In this document: positions 42,112-53,360 of the stretch, one piece after another
Numbering within the stretch: position 1 is the first letter of the stretch
Layout: each line of letters begins with the position of its first letter
Notes under the pieces: generated by a model
What the model saw: the letters and a program-made list of their open reading frames with translations, nothing else
Databases searched by the model: none
What the model was told of the DNA's origin: nothing
Position numbers and translations under genes: made by a program
Source of the DNA: Pyronema omphalodes
Lineage: Eukaryota; Ascomycota; Pezizomycetes; Pezizales; Pyronemataceae
NCBI GenBank assembly: GCA_024516155.1
Contig: JAJJXM010000002.1
Coordinates: forward strand, 930,001-994,000
Direction: 5' to 3'
Length of the DNA stretch: 64,000 nucleotides

Positions 42112-45100
42112 ATGTGCAGTCAGAACGATTGTACATTCGACAAACTCATGGCGCTGCCCATGGACGACAGAGACCTTGACGGTCTTACTCAAGAAGAGGT
42201 TGACCAAGTCCTCCAGCAGTACTGTGGTGAGTTCTATTAGCTTCACTCCCATGGCTTTATCCTATCCTCTGGTTCAAGTTGATTCTAACATTCCTAGGAT
42301 GGCCGCAAGATACCATCAAACCCTCCAGCTCGTTTGATCATTCTCATGGAGGAAAAGGACAATTCACCCGTTCTTCAACTGGAGCTTCACTCGAAGCTTC
42401 CAACACTCCTGATATGCAAAATATCATCGGAAAAATTCGTTTGAACAGGTCTGGTAGGACTTCTGGAGCTATGTCTCAGTCTCAGTCTATCTCTTCCGAT
42501 ACCTTCGGACAGTTTCAGTATAGACCTCGTTCGCAGTCTTCTCCAGTTCAGGACCAAGAGACATTGACTGGAAGCCCTGCTCTGATGTCTCGTACGGGTT
42601 TGTATTCCTCAACTTCTCAACCTATCTGATTCCTTATAAACTATAAACAAAGCCATAGTAATCAAAAATTAATCAAAGCAATGCTAACAAAACATGCAAA
42701 TCAGGAAATACCTATCAACAACCATTTCCCAGCTCATCCACCCAAAACAGCGAAGTCTATTACAACATTCGTCCTACCTCAAGAGTCAACAGCGGTCTCG
42801 GTATGTATCTCTTTCTCCATATCTTCAAAACCATCATATTCCTAACAAACCCCACAGAAGCCCATGAGCAACTCTCCGCCGCTAGAGAGCAACTAAACCT
42901 CCTCCGCAAAAACTCCTTCCCTCTTGAACAATCCCGATCCATCCCCATCCCTCAACCATCCGGCCATCATGAATCCCCCAGCATGTCCCGTATCAACAGT
43001 TTCGGGCGCCCTCTCCCAGAATCCGGAATCCTGGACAATCCCTATTCCAGCGGCAATGGCGGTGGCATCAGCAGCATCGGCATCGGCAATGGCATCGGCG
43101 GTGTTAGTAGCAGCAGCGGCATCACCATCAACAGCAGCATCCAATCCCACACAACCCCCAACCGACCCTTCCCGCGCTCCCCTCTATCACAAGAAACCAA
43201 CCCCCAAATCCAGCGCGTTTCCCGCGTCAACAGCGGTAAACCCCCCCTTTCTCTTAACAAGGCTATTACTAACCCCTCTTGTTTGATAGAGCCATATCCT
43301 TTCCCTGCTTCTATGGGATCTTCTATGGGATCTTCTATGGGATCTTCTATGGGATCTTCTTTGGTGGAGATTCCTAGATCCAGCACTGGACATTTTTATC
43401 CCCAGCAGCAACACCACCAGCATTCGCTGGAGGCACAAGCTCATCATAACGCCTTCTTATTGAAAACCCAGCAGAAGCAGCAAGTAAATCCCGATACAAC
43501 CCATACAACCCATACAACCCCTACAGTCCAATCCCAGGATATTATCAAAAGTGCATACCCAGCCCAAACCCAGGGATTAGATATGTTTCGCGACGAATCT
43601 GCCATCAAGGAGCTTGAAACTGGGGTTATGGGTCTTGGATTGGGGATGCAGGGGTGGGATTTACAGCAGCCGCACCAGCAGCAGCCATACCAGCAGCAGC
43701 AGGATATGGGTCCCGGTCAGCAACTTCAGATGGGATTACGGAAGCGACAGATGAACCAGGGAGTTGGGTCTATGATGATGATGAAGGATGAAACTCATGG
43801 ACAGGTACAAGGACAAGGACAAGGACAAGGACAGCAGATTCCTATGTCTATGTCTATGCCAATGTCCATGCCAATGTATCATGCGCCGATGACACAAAGT
43901 ACGCCCTCGCCCTCCAGTACAGATTCTTATGAGAACAAACAAGAGGAAGCAAATTTGCTGACGAGTGTGATTGATAAAGTTCGTTCTCCTACTATGGCGG
44001 AGCTTATTGCCGAGCGGGAGAGAATTGATCAGCAGATAAAAAGTATCAGTACTGATGCTAGGGAGTTTCGGAGACGTAAGTTCCCTCCACTCCGCTCCCT
44101 CCACCCCGCCCCAACCCCCCCCCCCCCCCCGGATCCAAAATCCAGAATCGAGTGATCCACAAAGCATAGAGTGATAATGTATGACTGACAATAATTATCT
44201 ATAGATTACGGTAACCCAAGACCAGAGCACGATTTCTATAGTATCGAAGCATACAACGCAGGCACTCTCTACGGTCTAAACCAAAACCTATCAAGCTTCC
44301 CCGGCTCAACCCTCCAAGACCCACTTCTTGCCAGTCTACACAATAAAACGGAAGCCGATATCAGTGCTATCTCCGAGATTGTTCAGCGTCAGGTACTTCT
44401 TGAACACCGGCTGCAACTGCAAGCGCAAGCGCAAGCACGTGGTCAAGCACACGGTCAGCAACGTTATGCTGCTTCTGATTTCGATTTCGATTTCGATTTC
44501 TCTCAGTTTGGGATGAATAGGATGAATAGCATGAATAGGATGAATAGCATGAATAGGATGATGACATCCAGCAGCTTCTTTAACCACCCCCCCGGTAGCG
44601 ACGGCTCTTTGTCCCCCTCTGCAACCCTATCCCCTGCTTACTACGCCAGCCACTTCCATCCCTCTGGAGCCCCGACCTGTGGCGTGATCCCCTCTCATCA
44701 TGGAAGTCCCATGCTAGAACATTCCAGGGGAGTATTCTTCAAGAACATCCCGTCGAATTCCACAGTGGCCTCGATTGTGAAACAGATCCGAGGCGGAAGA
44801 ATCGAAAGAGTAGATTTCATCAACCATCAAAACAGAACATGTGTGGGGATATTTTTCGTGTTGGCGATTGATGCGGAGAGGTTTATTAAGTATGTTAGAA
44901 GACTTGGGGGGGTTTACTGGAATGATAATGGGAAGCAGATGAAGGGGGTTATGGTTAGTGCTGTTGAGGTAAGTTGCAACTCCCCGATTGTTGTCTTGTG
45001 AAGATATTGAGAAGGCGGGATGATATGATGATAAGATGATGAGATGATAAGATGATCATATGTTGACTGATATTCCCCAGGCTATCCCCCGTGCAAAGGG

Positions 45101-45575
45101 AGGTCACGAACCCATCAAACCCAACGTCGCCAAAGCCATCCGTGACGAAAACGCCACACGTATCCTCCTAGTCTCCAACCTACCCCAAGGAACCCGTTCC
45201 GACATCGTCAAAGAACAAGTCCGCAAGCAAAGCGTCAACCTCTGTGTAGAATTCGAAAGCGTTGAAGTCAACGGTACCAACGCCATCATCAAAATGTCAA
45301 GTATCGGAACAGCTCTTGGTGCTAGACTTAGATTGAGAAAAGCTAAATGGTATGAGGGATGCCAATATAGCTTTGGGGACGAGGAAACGGAAGGTCCTCT
45401 CGATGAACTGAAGGAGAGATGGGAGTTGGAGAAATTGGAACGGATTAGGATCACGGCTGAGGAGGGGAAGAAAATGGAGATGGCAAGCAAGAAGGAGATG
45501 GAGGATAATGCTGCGGGTGGTGTCTTGCTTGATACCAAGGCTTCTGGTGGTGTTGGGGTTGATAACGCTAACTAG
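42112..45575 (+). CDS. RNA-binding protein with two RRM-like modules and prion-like repeats
   Basis: Six exons by eye: 42112-42226, 42298-42597, 42705-42800, 42858-44075, 44205-44968 and 45081-45575; phases agree and give 995 aa. The N terminus is acidic (MDDRDLDGLTQEEVDQVLQQ); the next ~600 residues are Ser/Gln/Gly/Met-rich. In-frame tandem repeats include four GSSM units (43312-43356), GQGQGQ, MSMSMP, DFDFDFDF and NRMNSM. A helical segment TMAELIAERERIDQQIKSIS closes exon 4. Two RRM-like modules follow: SRGVFFKNIPSNSTVASIVK with VGIFFVLAIDAERFIKYV (about 750-825), and TRILLVSNLPQGTRSDIVKE (about 858-930). Aromatic RNP residues are only partly kept. A role in post-transcriptional regulation is likely, but I do not assign an orthologue. 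A C16 homopolymer lies in intron 4. Confidence 0.83.
43312..43356 (+). repeat. In-frame 15-bp tandem repeat encoding GSSM units
   Basis: The unit TCTATGGGATCT is embedded in a 12-15 bp period repeated about four times with almost no divergence, encoding SMGSSMGSSMGSSMGSS inside the RRM protein. The near-identity suggests recent expansion. Confidence 0.8.
44510..44565 (+). repeat. In-frame tandem repeat encoding NRMNSM units
   Basis: GGATGAATAGCATGAATA-type units of 18 bp repeat about three times directly after a four-unit GATTTC repeat (Asp-Phe)4 at 44477-44502. Both lie in exon 5 of the RRM protein. Confidence 0.75.
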
Positions 45576-47358
45576 GATTTCGGAGGAGAGATGCACACGG
45601 GAAACTTCCCCGTTTAGGGAGATGATAGGGGAAAGTGTGCTACCGGAAAGTGTGAATGCGAGAAAAGATAAGAAAAAGAAAAAGCGATGGGAAGAAGTGC
45701 GGAAGGAATACAAAGGAATGAGTATAAATCTCAGCGGGCAAGCCGGAAAGGAAAGAAAGATGGAATGGTTTGGTAAAGATAAGACCCATTCACGAGTTAA
45801 TTTGGTCAAGGAGATTATACCCCCCATTATGAGTGTATAGTACGTACAGTGCCAAAAGTGTTAGGATGGTTGGCAACATTAACATTATTGTATTACGATA
45901 TCTTTCACCTAATGTTGTTGCGAGCAACTAAAGGTTATGTTTTTTGTATCGGAATCATGTAAAATAGTTAGTGGTCTCCTTTTTATTATTTCTTGTTTTC
46001 TTTAGGTTAGTTAAGTTTGTACCTTCAATGGTCTTTTTCTTAAGTTACTTCAATCTGTCTGTCTACACTTTTCTTTATCTGATTAGTAGTACTTTAGCAG
46101 TGCTTTTCTTTATCCTCTCAGTACCATATCATATTTTCATTTACCGATAACCATCGAAAAGCTACATATTCGACCAGCTGAGATGGCAAATTAGTCTGCA
46201 GCGAAATAATCGAACCATCTCATCTACATCTAGTATCTTCCTATTAAGTCTCTCTATGCCTTTTATCCCGTGATCCCGTGAAACGTAACCACCAATCAAT
46301 ATCTCACCTCCATTTCCCTCTCTATCTCTCCATAGCATAAAAGACCCAGCAGTAAGACCCAGCAGTCCAGCAGTAAGATCCAGATCCAGATCCGGAAAGC
46401 ATAAAACGCAATATCCAGAAAGCATAACAAATCCATCAGGGCTTGAAACGAACACGCAACTACTGTCCTGTCCTGTCCTGTCCTGTCTTGTCTTGTGTAC
46501 TGGATTGTACTGTACTGGATTGTACTGTACTGTACTGGACTGCACTGGAATAGATCGTATTCTGTTTCATCATCATCATCATCATCTTCAATTCCACTTT
46601 CAGTCAAGGTACTATCATAGCATATATACACTTCATCCTATCCTATCCTATCCACTGCCACTTGCATCCATCTTCTCAGTTCACATCCACTTCCATCCAC
46701 TTCCATCCACTGCCACTTCAATCTTAGTTAACATACCCTCCGCAAAAAGCAACAAGAAAACAAACATCAAAAACCACAAGCATCAAAAAACAAAAAACAA
46801 AAAACACCATTATCAATGCACCAACCATCCCCATAAAAAAAAACAAAAAAAAGGACCTTAATAGTGAGTTAGTAAACAAAAAAAAAGAAAGAAAAAAAAA
46901 AAAAGTAAATCACAAAAAACCTTATCAAAAACACACAGTATAGATACCATAAAGAAAAAAAGAAATCAGAGAAAAAAAAAAAAGATGTTAGAAAAAAGAT
47001 GTTAGAAAAAAGATGTTAGAAAAAAAGAAAAGAGATCATTACTTCCTCCTCCCCTTTCTCGTTCCCCTTGACCCCTACTTCCTCCTCCCCATACCGCCGC
47101 CATTCCACAACTCGACAACTCGACAACAACTTCTCTTCTGAACATCTGAACATATGAGCATCTAAGACTCTAAGATTATGAGTGTACCGCTAACTTTTTC
47201 TGAATTTTGCTTGCAGTTTCTTTTTTCATCTTCTTTTGTCTTTTGTATGCTCTTATTTCTTATTTCTCTTTCTATCATTTCTTTCTTCTTTCACTTACTT
47301 TCCTTCACCTTTTCTTCATTGGCCCATTCGCCCATTCGCTCGTTCACCCATCCACCCA
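45576..47358. other. Convergent intergenic region with simple repeats
   Basis: 1.8 kb between the 3' ends of the RRM gene (plus) and the low-complexity gene (minus). It holds a TCCTG pentamer array (about 46463-46495), GTACTG repeats (46498-46545), a CAT trinucleotide run (46566-46587), TCCACTTCCA repeats (46675-46715), A-rich tracts (46740-46990) and a 15-bp AAAAAAGATGTTAGA unit repeated three times (46980-47023). An ATCWGATAA match on the minus strand at 46075-46083 has no obvious target. No gene is seen. Confidence 0.6.
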
Positions 47359-49776
47359 CTAAGGACGCCTCCTCATCTCCTCCTCCATCTCGTCCTCCTC
47401 CGCCATCCGGGCACTCAAGCTATAACCCCTCTGTCCCTGGGCCACCGAGCCTCTCAGGGATCCCATATAGCTTCCACCCGCAATGCTCAATCTCTGGCCA
47501 CCAGCCACACTTCCGAATCTAGATCCCTCCATATAACTTCCTCTTCCCCTAACACTGAAGCTACCCGGATCCAACCCCGTTCTTCCATCCACACCTCCAA
47601 CAACACTTTCCTCCGCTCCTCCTTCTCCCATTAACTGTGTTGCCAACTCTTCTGCGTACTTTGTTTTGTAACTCGACATTGTTGCGGATGGGAACCGTTG
47701 CGTACGGATGTAGCTGTCCACCTGGCTGTTATTTGCCTGCTCGGCTCCTCCCTCTGCCAGAATCGATGCTGTGTCGAGTTTTCCAGAGATACCAATTGCC
47801 GGGGAAGCCGTGGTGCCGGATGTAAGCACGGCCTGCAATCCGCTCATTGGGCTCGGGGTACGGTTGACTTCCTGGACGCGTCTTGGACTGGGGTTGACAG
47901 GGCTCATTGAAGCGGGTGGAGATCGTAGACTGCTGAGACGCGGGGTAATAGCCATGGGTAAGGAGCTACCGTAGATGCTGGTAGCGGGAGGCTCGTCATC
48001 GGCTTCTTTGGCGGCGGCTTCGGCTTCTTCCTCGGGAGGTGGGGAGGGGATGTATTTGTTGATGCTTCTACGGCGGAAGCGGGAGTTGTCTTGTTGAGCT
48101 GCAGGAGGATGGAAACCCCAAGTAGGAAGCGAGGACGGGATACCGCCTGTAGATGCTGCGGTCGACGTGACGGCGGAGGCGGTGTGCGCGTGTAGAGATA
48201 CTGTTGGAGCCGCGCGACCAGAGGGGTTGAAGGAGAAGCTGCTGCTAAAGGGTGATGTAGGACCACGGAGAGGTGATTTTCCAAATGTCAAAGGATCATT
48301 GGTAAGGGCGGACGGACGGGAGAGAGATGCTGGAATACTACCACGCGGAACAGAGGCTGAAAAGCTAGCGGAGAGAGATGAGCGTGGATTCAAGTTGAGA
48401 TTGCTGGCCTGGGCTGCAAGCTGAGCATCCATTAGTGGAGAGTAGTCGCGTGTTGGTGGACTCTGCTCTGGGAGATCGGGAACGGTCTCATCGAGATCAA
48501 ACAGACCGCCGTCGTCGCTGTCGCTGTCGTGTGCCATGCCGTTGGTGGTGTTTGAGGTTGTAGCAAGTTGAGATGTCCAGTTACCACTGCTGCCTGAAGC
48601 TGCTGCTGACATGGGAGATGTGGAGGGGTTGTGGTTGTCTGGTTGCAACTCGGAACCGAAGGCAAGGGGGGTGATGAGCTGGTCGCCATGTGATCTTGTG
48701 TAGTAGTGCGTCTGGTTATCGAGAGAACCAACCATGGCTAGCGGGTCTGCAGCAGTGCCCGCGTAGCCTGGGGAGCCCGGGGAGCCCGCATAACCCGAGC
48801 CAGAGCCAGAGCCAGAGCCAGTGACGTCCTCAACATGTTCTATTTCCCCATTTTCAAATGCCATCTCCTCATCATATAGATCGTAGTCTGAATTTCCATT
48901 TTCGAAATCTCCGTCGCTGATAGGTCCAAATGACCATACAACCTTTGTCGGGGGTGGACTACTGCGCGATGGTACGGTGCTTTCGTCATCGAATTGGAAT
49001 GTCACTTTCTTTGGCGATTTCGGTTTCTGCGATTTTCGGCTGCCGTCGCTGCTGTTTCCGGTTCCGTAGAAGCTACCAGAAGAACTCTTGAGCGATGAGG
49101 CTAATGGTACTGGGGAAGTGGAGGTAGGCGAAGTACTCGTTGGAGATTTCGGTGGCGAGTGGCCGTTGGGGGGTTGTGAAGCCCGTGAAGACTGTGAAGC
49201 TCGTGAACTCTGTGAATCCTGTGAATCCTGGGGATCCCGCAAAGCCCGTGAATCCTGTGACTCCCGTGAATCCTTCGTCTCCTTCATATCCAGTGCCTCC
49301 ATAACCGAACTCCTACAATCCTCAAGCAGTGGTAAATAACAAGGCGCAAACAATCCCGCAACCTGTAACTCCTTCTCAAACGGCGGGGAGTAACTCTGAT
49401 CCTCCTTCTTGTTAACTTCTTCCCTTCCCAGATCCTCCTGCTGCTGCTGCTGCTGCTTATTCTTCTCTCGTCGTAACTTTGCCTCGGCAATTATCCCCTC
49501 TTTAAACCTCTGAAACTCTATCTCCTTCCGCTTCTTAAACTCTTCTATCTCGTGATCAATCTCAAGTCGTCGATGTCGTAACCTTGTCGCTAGTTCCTCG
49601 TCTTGTAATTCCTCGTCTTTCTGCTGTAACCCCTCTTCTGTTTCCTCGTCTTCGTCTTCACTATGCAGCGCGTTATCGTATTGCTGTCGCTGTCGCTGTC
49701 GTTGTTGTTGCAGTTGCAGTTGTCGAGGTTGTTGCAATCCCAGTGTCTCCTCAAAAGTATCAGGAACCGTTGCCAT
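47359..49776 (-). CDS. Large low-complexity protein with N-terminal coiled coil
   Basis: Single exon, 805 aa from the ATG at 49776 (MATVPDTFEETLG); the frame is open another 42 codons upstream through a leader repeat but has only a TTG there. Layout: a Gln/Arg-rich start (QLQLQQQRQRQRQQ), an acidic block (HSEDEDEETEEG), then a charged coiled coil around residues 65-125 (RRLEIDHEIEEFKKRKEIEF) ending in a QQQQQQ run. A Ser-rich repeat follows (SRESQDSRALRDPQDSQDSQ), and long Ser/Pro/Gly-rich disordered sequence fills the rest, with short conserved-looking islands such as KKVTFQFDDES and STIPTW-like patches. The C terminus contains GSYMGSLRGSV-type repeats and ends in an acidic-basic tail. No known domain is recognised. 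The N-terminal coiled coil resembles those of fungal septation or polarity scaffolds, but that is only structural analogy. Confidence 0.75.
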   Translation of the reverse strand: MATVPDTFEETLGLQQPRQLQLQQQRQRQRQQYDNALHSEDEDEETEEGLQQKDEELQDEELATRLRHRRLEIDHEIEEFKKRKEIEFQRFKEGIIAEAKLRREKNKQQQQQQEDLGREEVNKKEDQSYSPPFEKELQVAGLFAPCYLPLLEDCRSSVMEALDMKETKDSRESQDSRALRDPQDSQDSQSSRASQSSRASQPPNGHSPPKSPTSTSPTSTSPVPLASSLKSSSGSFYGTGNSSDGSRKSQKPKSPKKVTFQFDDESTVPSRSSPPPTKVVWSFGPISDGDFENGNSDYDLYDEEMAFENGEIEHVEDVTGSGSGSGSGYAGSPGSPGYAGTAADPLAMVGSLDNQTHYYTRSHGDQLITPLAFGSELQPDNHNPSTSPMSAAASGSSGNWTSQLATTSNTTNGMAHDSDSDDGGLFDLDETVPDLPEQSPPTRDYSPLMDAQLAAQASNLNLNPRSSLSASFSASVPRGSIPASLSRPSALTNDPLTFGKSPLRGPTSPFSSSFSFNPSGRAAPTVSLHAHTASAVTSTAASTGGIPSSLPTWGFHPPAAQQDNSRFRRRSINKYIPSPPPEEEAEAAAKEADDEPPATSIYGSSLPMAITPRLSSLRSPPASMSPVNPSPRRVQEVNRTPSPMSGLQAVLTSGTTASPAIGISGKLDTASILAEGGAEQANNSQVDSYIRTQRFPSATMSSYKTKYAEELATQLMGEGGAEESVVGGVDGRTGLDPGSFSVRGRGSYMEGSRFGSVAGGQRLSIAGGSYMGSLRGSVAQGQRGYSLSARMAEEDEMEEEMRRRP

Positions 49777-49863
49777 AACTATAACTATAACTATGACGGA
49801 TGCTAGATATATATGTGTGTGTGTCTTGTGTAAATTGCAGATCGAAGCTGTATGTAGCTCGAC

Positions 49864-49958
49864 CAAGTACCTGTCTAAGTACCTGTCTAAGTACCTGTCC
49901 AAGTACCTGTCTTAGTAACTGTCGACGCACTTGTCTAAGTACCCGTCGACGCACTTGC
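49864..49958. repeat. 12-bp tandem repeat AAGTACCTGTCT upstream of the low-complexity gene
   Basis: AAGTACCTGTCT and close variants are repeated about five times, then continue as diverging CGACGCACTTGT/CTAAGTACCCGT units. The array sits about 90 bp upstream of the start codon at 49776, in the leader or core promoter. Read on the minus strand in the gene's frame it would encode (LDRY)n, which is why the open frame extends upstream of the true ATG. The regularly spaced GTAC cores are notable. Confidence 0.8.
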
Positions 49959-51590
49959 CGGCTGCTTGTTGTTGCCCGGTGATTATCGTTGCCTGTGCCT
50001 TGGTATTTGGTGATACTCGCGGCTTAGAAGGTAAACTGCAGTTGGGTCCTTGTTTCTCCTCGTCCTTTGGCTTTATATTGCTTTTTTCTTGAATCGTGGG
50101 GTCGTGGGATCGTGGTGTCGTGGGGGTAGCAGCAGCCGTGACAGTCGTGACAATGGTGACAGTCGTAGCGGTATATCGGTGATAGCAGCAGTGGTAGCAG
50201 CGACAGTAGCAGCAGCAGTGGTGGCGGTGTAAAATAATACTTCCGAAACCAAACCAAACCAAATGATGCGGGGTGTCGGGGGGAGCTCTTTTACCTGCGT
50301 TTCGTTGCGTCGCGGAGCTAGCTACTTCTTCCCGCTTCTTGGACGGTTCGCGGGGGGGGGGGGGGGGGGGGGATGGGATGATTCAGGCTAGGTGGGATTT
50401 TTGAGCTGGGAGCTGGAATGGATATGGAATGAATATGGAATAGTAAAGAGCAAAAAGAAAAGAGTAAAGAAAAGAGGAAGAGCGGGTATTTTGGAGCTGG
50501 AGCTGGAGCTGCAGCCGCGGGAGCCTTGGGAATCTTGGGAACCTGGGAACCTTAGAGGTCAGAAGTGAAGCGCCATGAGAAGAGATATGAGAAGAGGCAT
50601 CGAATCTTCAAATCTACCACCACCACCAATTAAAAGCCCTAAATTAATTCTCAATTCTCAATTCTCAATTCTCAATTCGTTTGAAAACCCCAAGATAAAG
50701 TCTGAATATTTCTTGGTTTTCAATTTCTTAATTTCTAATTCTTAATTCTTAATTTTCAATCCCCAATCCCCAATCCCCAATCCCCCGAAGCTGCTACATC
50801 TGTAATCCCTAATTCCGAAAATCTCAATTCCCAATCCATAATTCTTAATTCTTAATTCCGAGATTCTCAATTCCTAACTGTCAATTCCTAATTCCTAATT
50901 CTTAATTCCCAATCCCTCAATTCTCAATTCTTCCTCCCTGCTTCAAACCTTTAGGCTTTCAATCTACAAATCCCAATCCCTTAAATCCTCCTCTCTAACC
51001 AATCCAATCCTCCTCTGAATCCTCTCCAACCAATCCAATCCATCAATAATCCATCTATACCATCAAGCATGTTCAAATTTTTCCTCAATTAATTAATCCA
51101 TACATCATGGGGTTCATTTTTCAAAAGCAGCATCAGTGATCAGTGATCAGTGATCAATAACAACTGCAATTTTTTCATTGTATGTACTCTATACAGTATA
51201 TGCATAGCGAAGCAAATATCATCCACCATCCTCAAAACCATCCATAACATTTCAATCATCAAGGTATGCATAAAAAAAAACACCCCCCCCCCCCCCCCAA
51301 TATGTAATATCTAATCCAGCAGTTAGAATCTGCTACTGATACTTCTCCTGCTGTGACAAAGGTCTTCAATATTCTTTGATAAAAACAAATAATGATATCA
51401 TTAGCCTATGATATGGTATGGTATACGCGCCACTACACTGGTAACAGGCTTAGAAAGAAAGTTGTCAGGTGGCTTATATGTAAGTGTAAGCTTGAATGCT
51501 ACATGGTGTATTACTAATGAGGATATGATGGGGGTGATGGGGGTGATGGATATGAAGGGGGCGATGGGGATATGGTGATGGGGATGGGGG

Positions 51591-51648
51591 TGATGGATAT
51601 GATGGATATGATGGATATGATGGATATGATGGATATGATGGATATGAC
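51591..51648. repeat. GATATGATG 9-bp microsatellite
   Basis: Six or more near-perfect copies of the 9-bp unit GATATGATG, followed directly by GAATAAAT-type units up to about 51695. It is part of a longer purine-rich simple-sequence tract starting near 51520. Confidence 0.85.
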
Positions 51649-52522
51649 GATGAATAAATGAATAAATGAATGAATAAATGAATGAAGGAATGAAACCATA
51701 TGATGGATATGATAGAAAAACTATGAATCCGATGAAATAGACGAACAACTATAGCACCTGAAACTAGATGCTTAAGTAGATAACAGGTACATGAACATCA
51801 ACAGGAACTAATAAACCCGAACGATGAACCAGATGACGATGAACCCGATGACGATGAAGCAGATGATAGGGAACATACAGTACATACAGTACATACAGTA
51901 CAAGAAAATCTATTATTAGCAGTATGTAGATACCGTAGTGCCATAGTACCGTAGTATCATAGTGCCATAGTGCCATAGTGTCATGTAGTATCCAATGATC
52001 CGATAGCTATGATAGCTACGAGTCACGATAGCCACGATACATCATGACCCTAACAAACATCAACATCATCAAGAAGATTCATAAATCATGATATCATTGT
52101 TATATTCCAATGTACCGAATACCGAATACCGAATACCGAATACTGAATACCGAACACTGAAGCTTCTCAAGGACTTCGTAAAAATGGTTTGGAATATCAG
52201 GATATGGTTTCTAGGAGTTTTATAGTGCTGTATAATCTCTATCTTACATACAGGTTCTGAAAGGGGAAAATAAAGACTCAAAACTCCAATTCCACTGGGT
52301 ATCGTACAATATCATACAAGCTTATCTTCTCTGCCTCTCTGCCTCCTGCTCTCTCGATATCTCGATATCTCGATATCTCCCCGATCTCTTGCTCTCTCCC
52401 TGATATAATGAAGTAAAGGTAAATCTAGTCGTTGAGATATAATCAATCACCTCCCCAACCCCTCTTCTAGTTTCTTCCATCTACACCCCTCTTTCATCTA
52501 ACCCCTCTTTCATCCCCACCAT

Positions 52523-53360
52523 CTACACTCTCCCCTCTCTCCACGCCTCCAAAACCGCCCTCCAATCCTCCTGCACCCCACCACATCGTTCGCCCACCAC
52601 CCTCCAAGTCCTCTCCCTCACAATCTCCTCCACACTCCTCTCATTCCTAACCACTCCCTGTAATATCTCCGTCTTCGTTTCCTTCGGATAATACCGTCCA
52701 CTATACGGATCCAATCTTTCATCCACAACCTTTTCCCTCTCCGCGGCGTTACTCGCCAATGTACTCAACGTATCCGGATCATCAGGATTTTCACTAGTAG
52801 CCACAGAGGCGCAATAATTTAGGACATCGCTACGTTCCTGCCAGGAGGGGAAGAGGATACTGGTTATGAAGGTGGAGCAGGCAGAGGGAGGGAGAGTGCG
52901 GGAACTGGGAACCCGCGGGAGCTGGGAGGTGCTGGTGGGATCCCAGGGTTGCGAGGACGGGGGGGAGAGACTGTTTAGGTGCTGGGAAATGGTGTCGTCG
53001 ATGCTGGTGCGAGAGAGGCGGAGGAAATCTAGGGCGGGTTAGTATGGCTTTACTGGGCTGTGGGGAGGTGGGGTGGGGTGTATTGGGGAGGGGGGACGGA
53101 GAGCTCGGGGAAGGGGGGGTGGACTCGGGTAGAGCAGCGTTAGAGCGGGGAGGGGGAAGCGCGCCGGGGAAGAGGCTGCGGTGAAGCGGTGACGGTGTAT
53201 CGGTGAAGCAGTAAAGCAATAGCGGGCAGAGAGTGGGTGATGCAGAAGAATCCGAACCTTTCAAAGCCTTCGTCGAAAAGCAGAATTGAGGAGTTAACGG
53301 CGGATGAGCAAACTTTGCCGGTTGTGGCGATTGCGGTTGTGGTGTTGATCTATTTTCCAT
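52523..53360 (-). CDS. Cid2 (caffeine-induced death protein 2)-family protein
   Basis: Two exons: 53258-53360 and 52523-53028; 202 aa, near the family's size. Exon 1 gives MENRSTPQPQSPQPAKFAHP and LTPQFCFSTKALK; exon 2 continues DFLRLSRTSIDDTISQHLNS, then a variable Ser/Pro linker, LFPSWQERSDVLNYCASVAT, DPDTLSTLASNAAEREKVVD, ERLDPYSGRYYPKET and SVEEIVRERTWRVVGERCGG. From memory these blocks match the Cid2 family first named from S. pombe, whose loss alters caffeine sensitivity; the biochemical function is unknown. The intron (229 nt) is longer than most here and uses a weak GTTCGG donor; it is supported by the continuous ALKDFLRLSR join in phase. The upstream frame that stays open on the minus strand through the intron is not coding. 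Confidence 0.8.

Larger units (their letters stand above)
49777..52522. other. Repeat-rich intergenic region
   Basis: 2.7 kb with no gene but dense simple repeats: a CAG/CTG-like GTGGTAGCAGCGACAGTAGCAGCAG tract region near 50180-50230, a 21-nt G homopolymer at 50352-50372, AATTCTC and CTTAATT pentamer/heptamer families over 50640-50935, a 16-nt C run at 51283-51298, GATATGATG units at 51591-51648, GAATAAAT units at 51650-51695, ACATACAGT units at 51876-51901, CATAGTGC units near 51955-51985, CGAATAC units at 52114-52150 and CGATATCT units at 52354-52378. The first ~450 bp are the leader and promoter of the low-complexity gene. Confidence 0.6.

Noticed and set aside
45104..45827. Minus-strand frames of 144 and 176 codons
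   Set aside because: They overlap the last exon and 3' flank of the RRM gene; composition is Ser/Leu/Phe-rich as expected for antisense of charged coding sequence.
49777..49902. N-terminal extension of the 805-aa protein through (DRYL)n
   Set aside because: The extension lacks an ATG and translates the 12-bp leader repeat; the ATG at 49776 is the first credible start.
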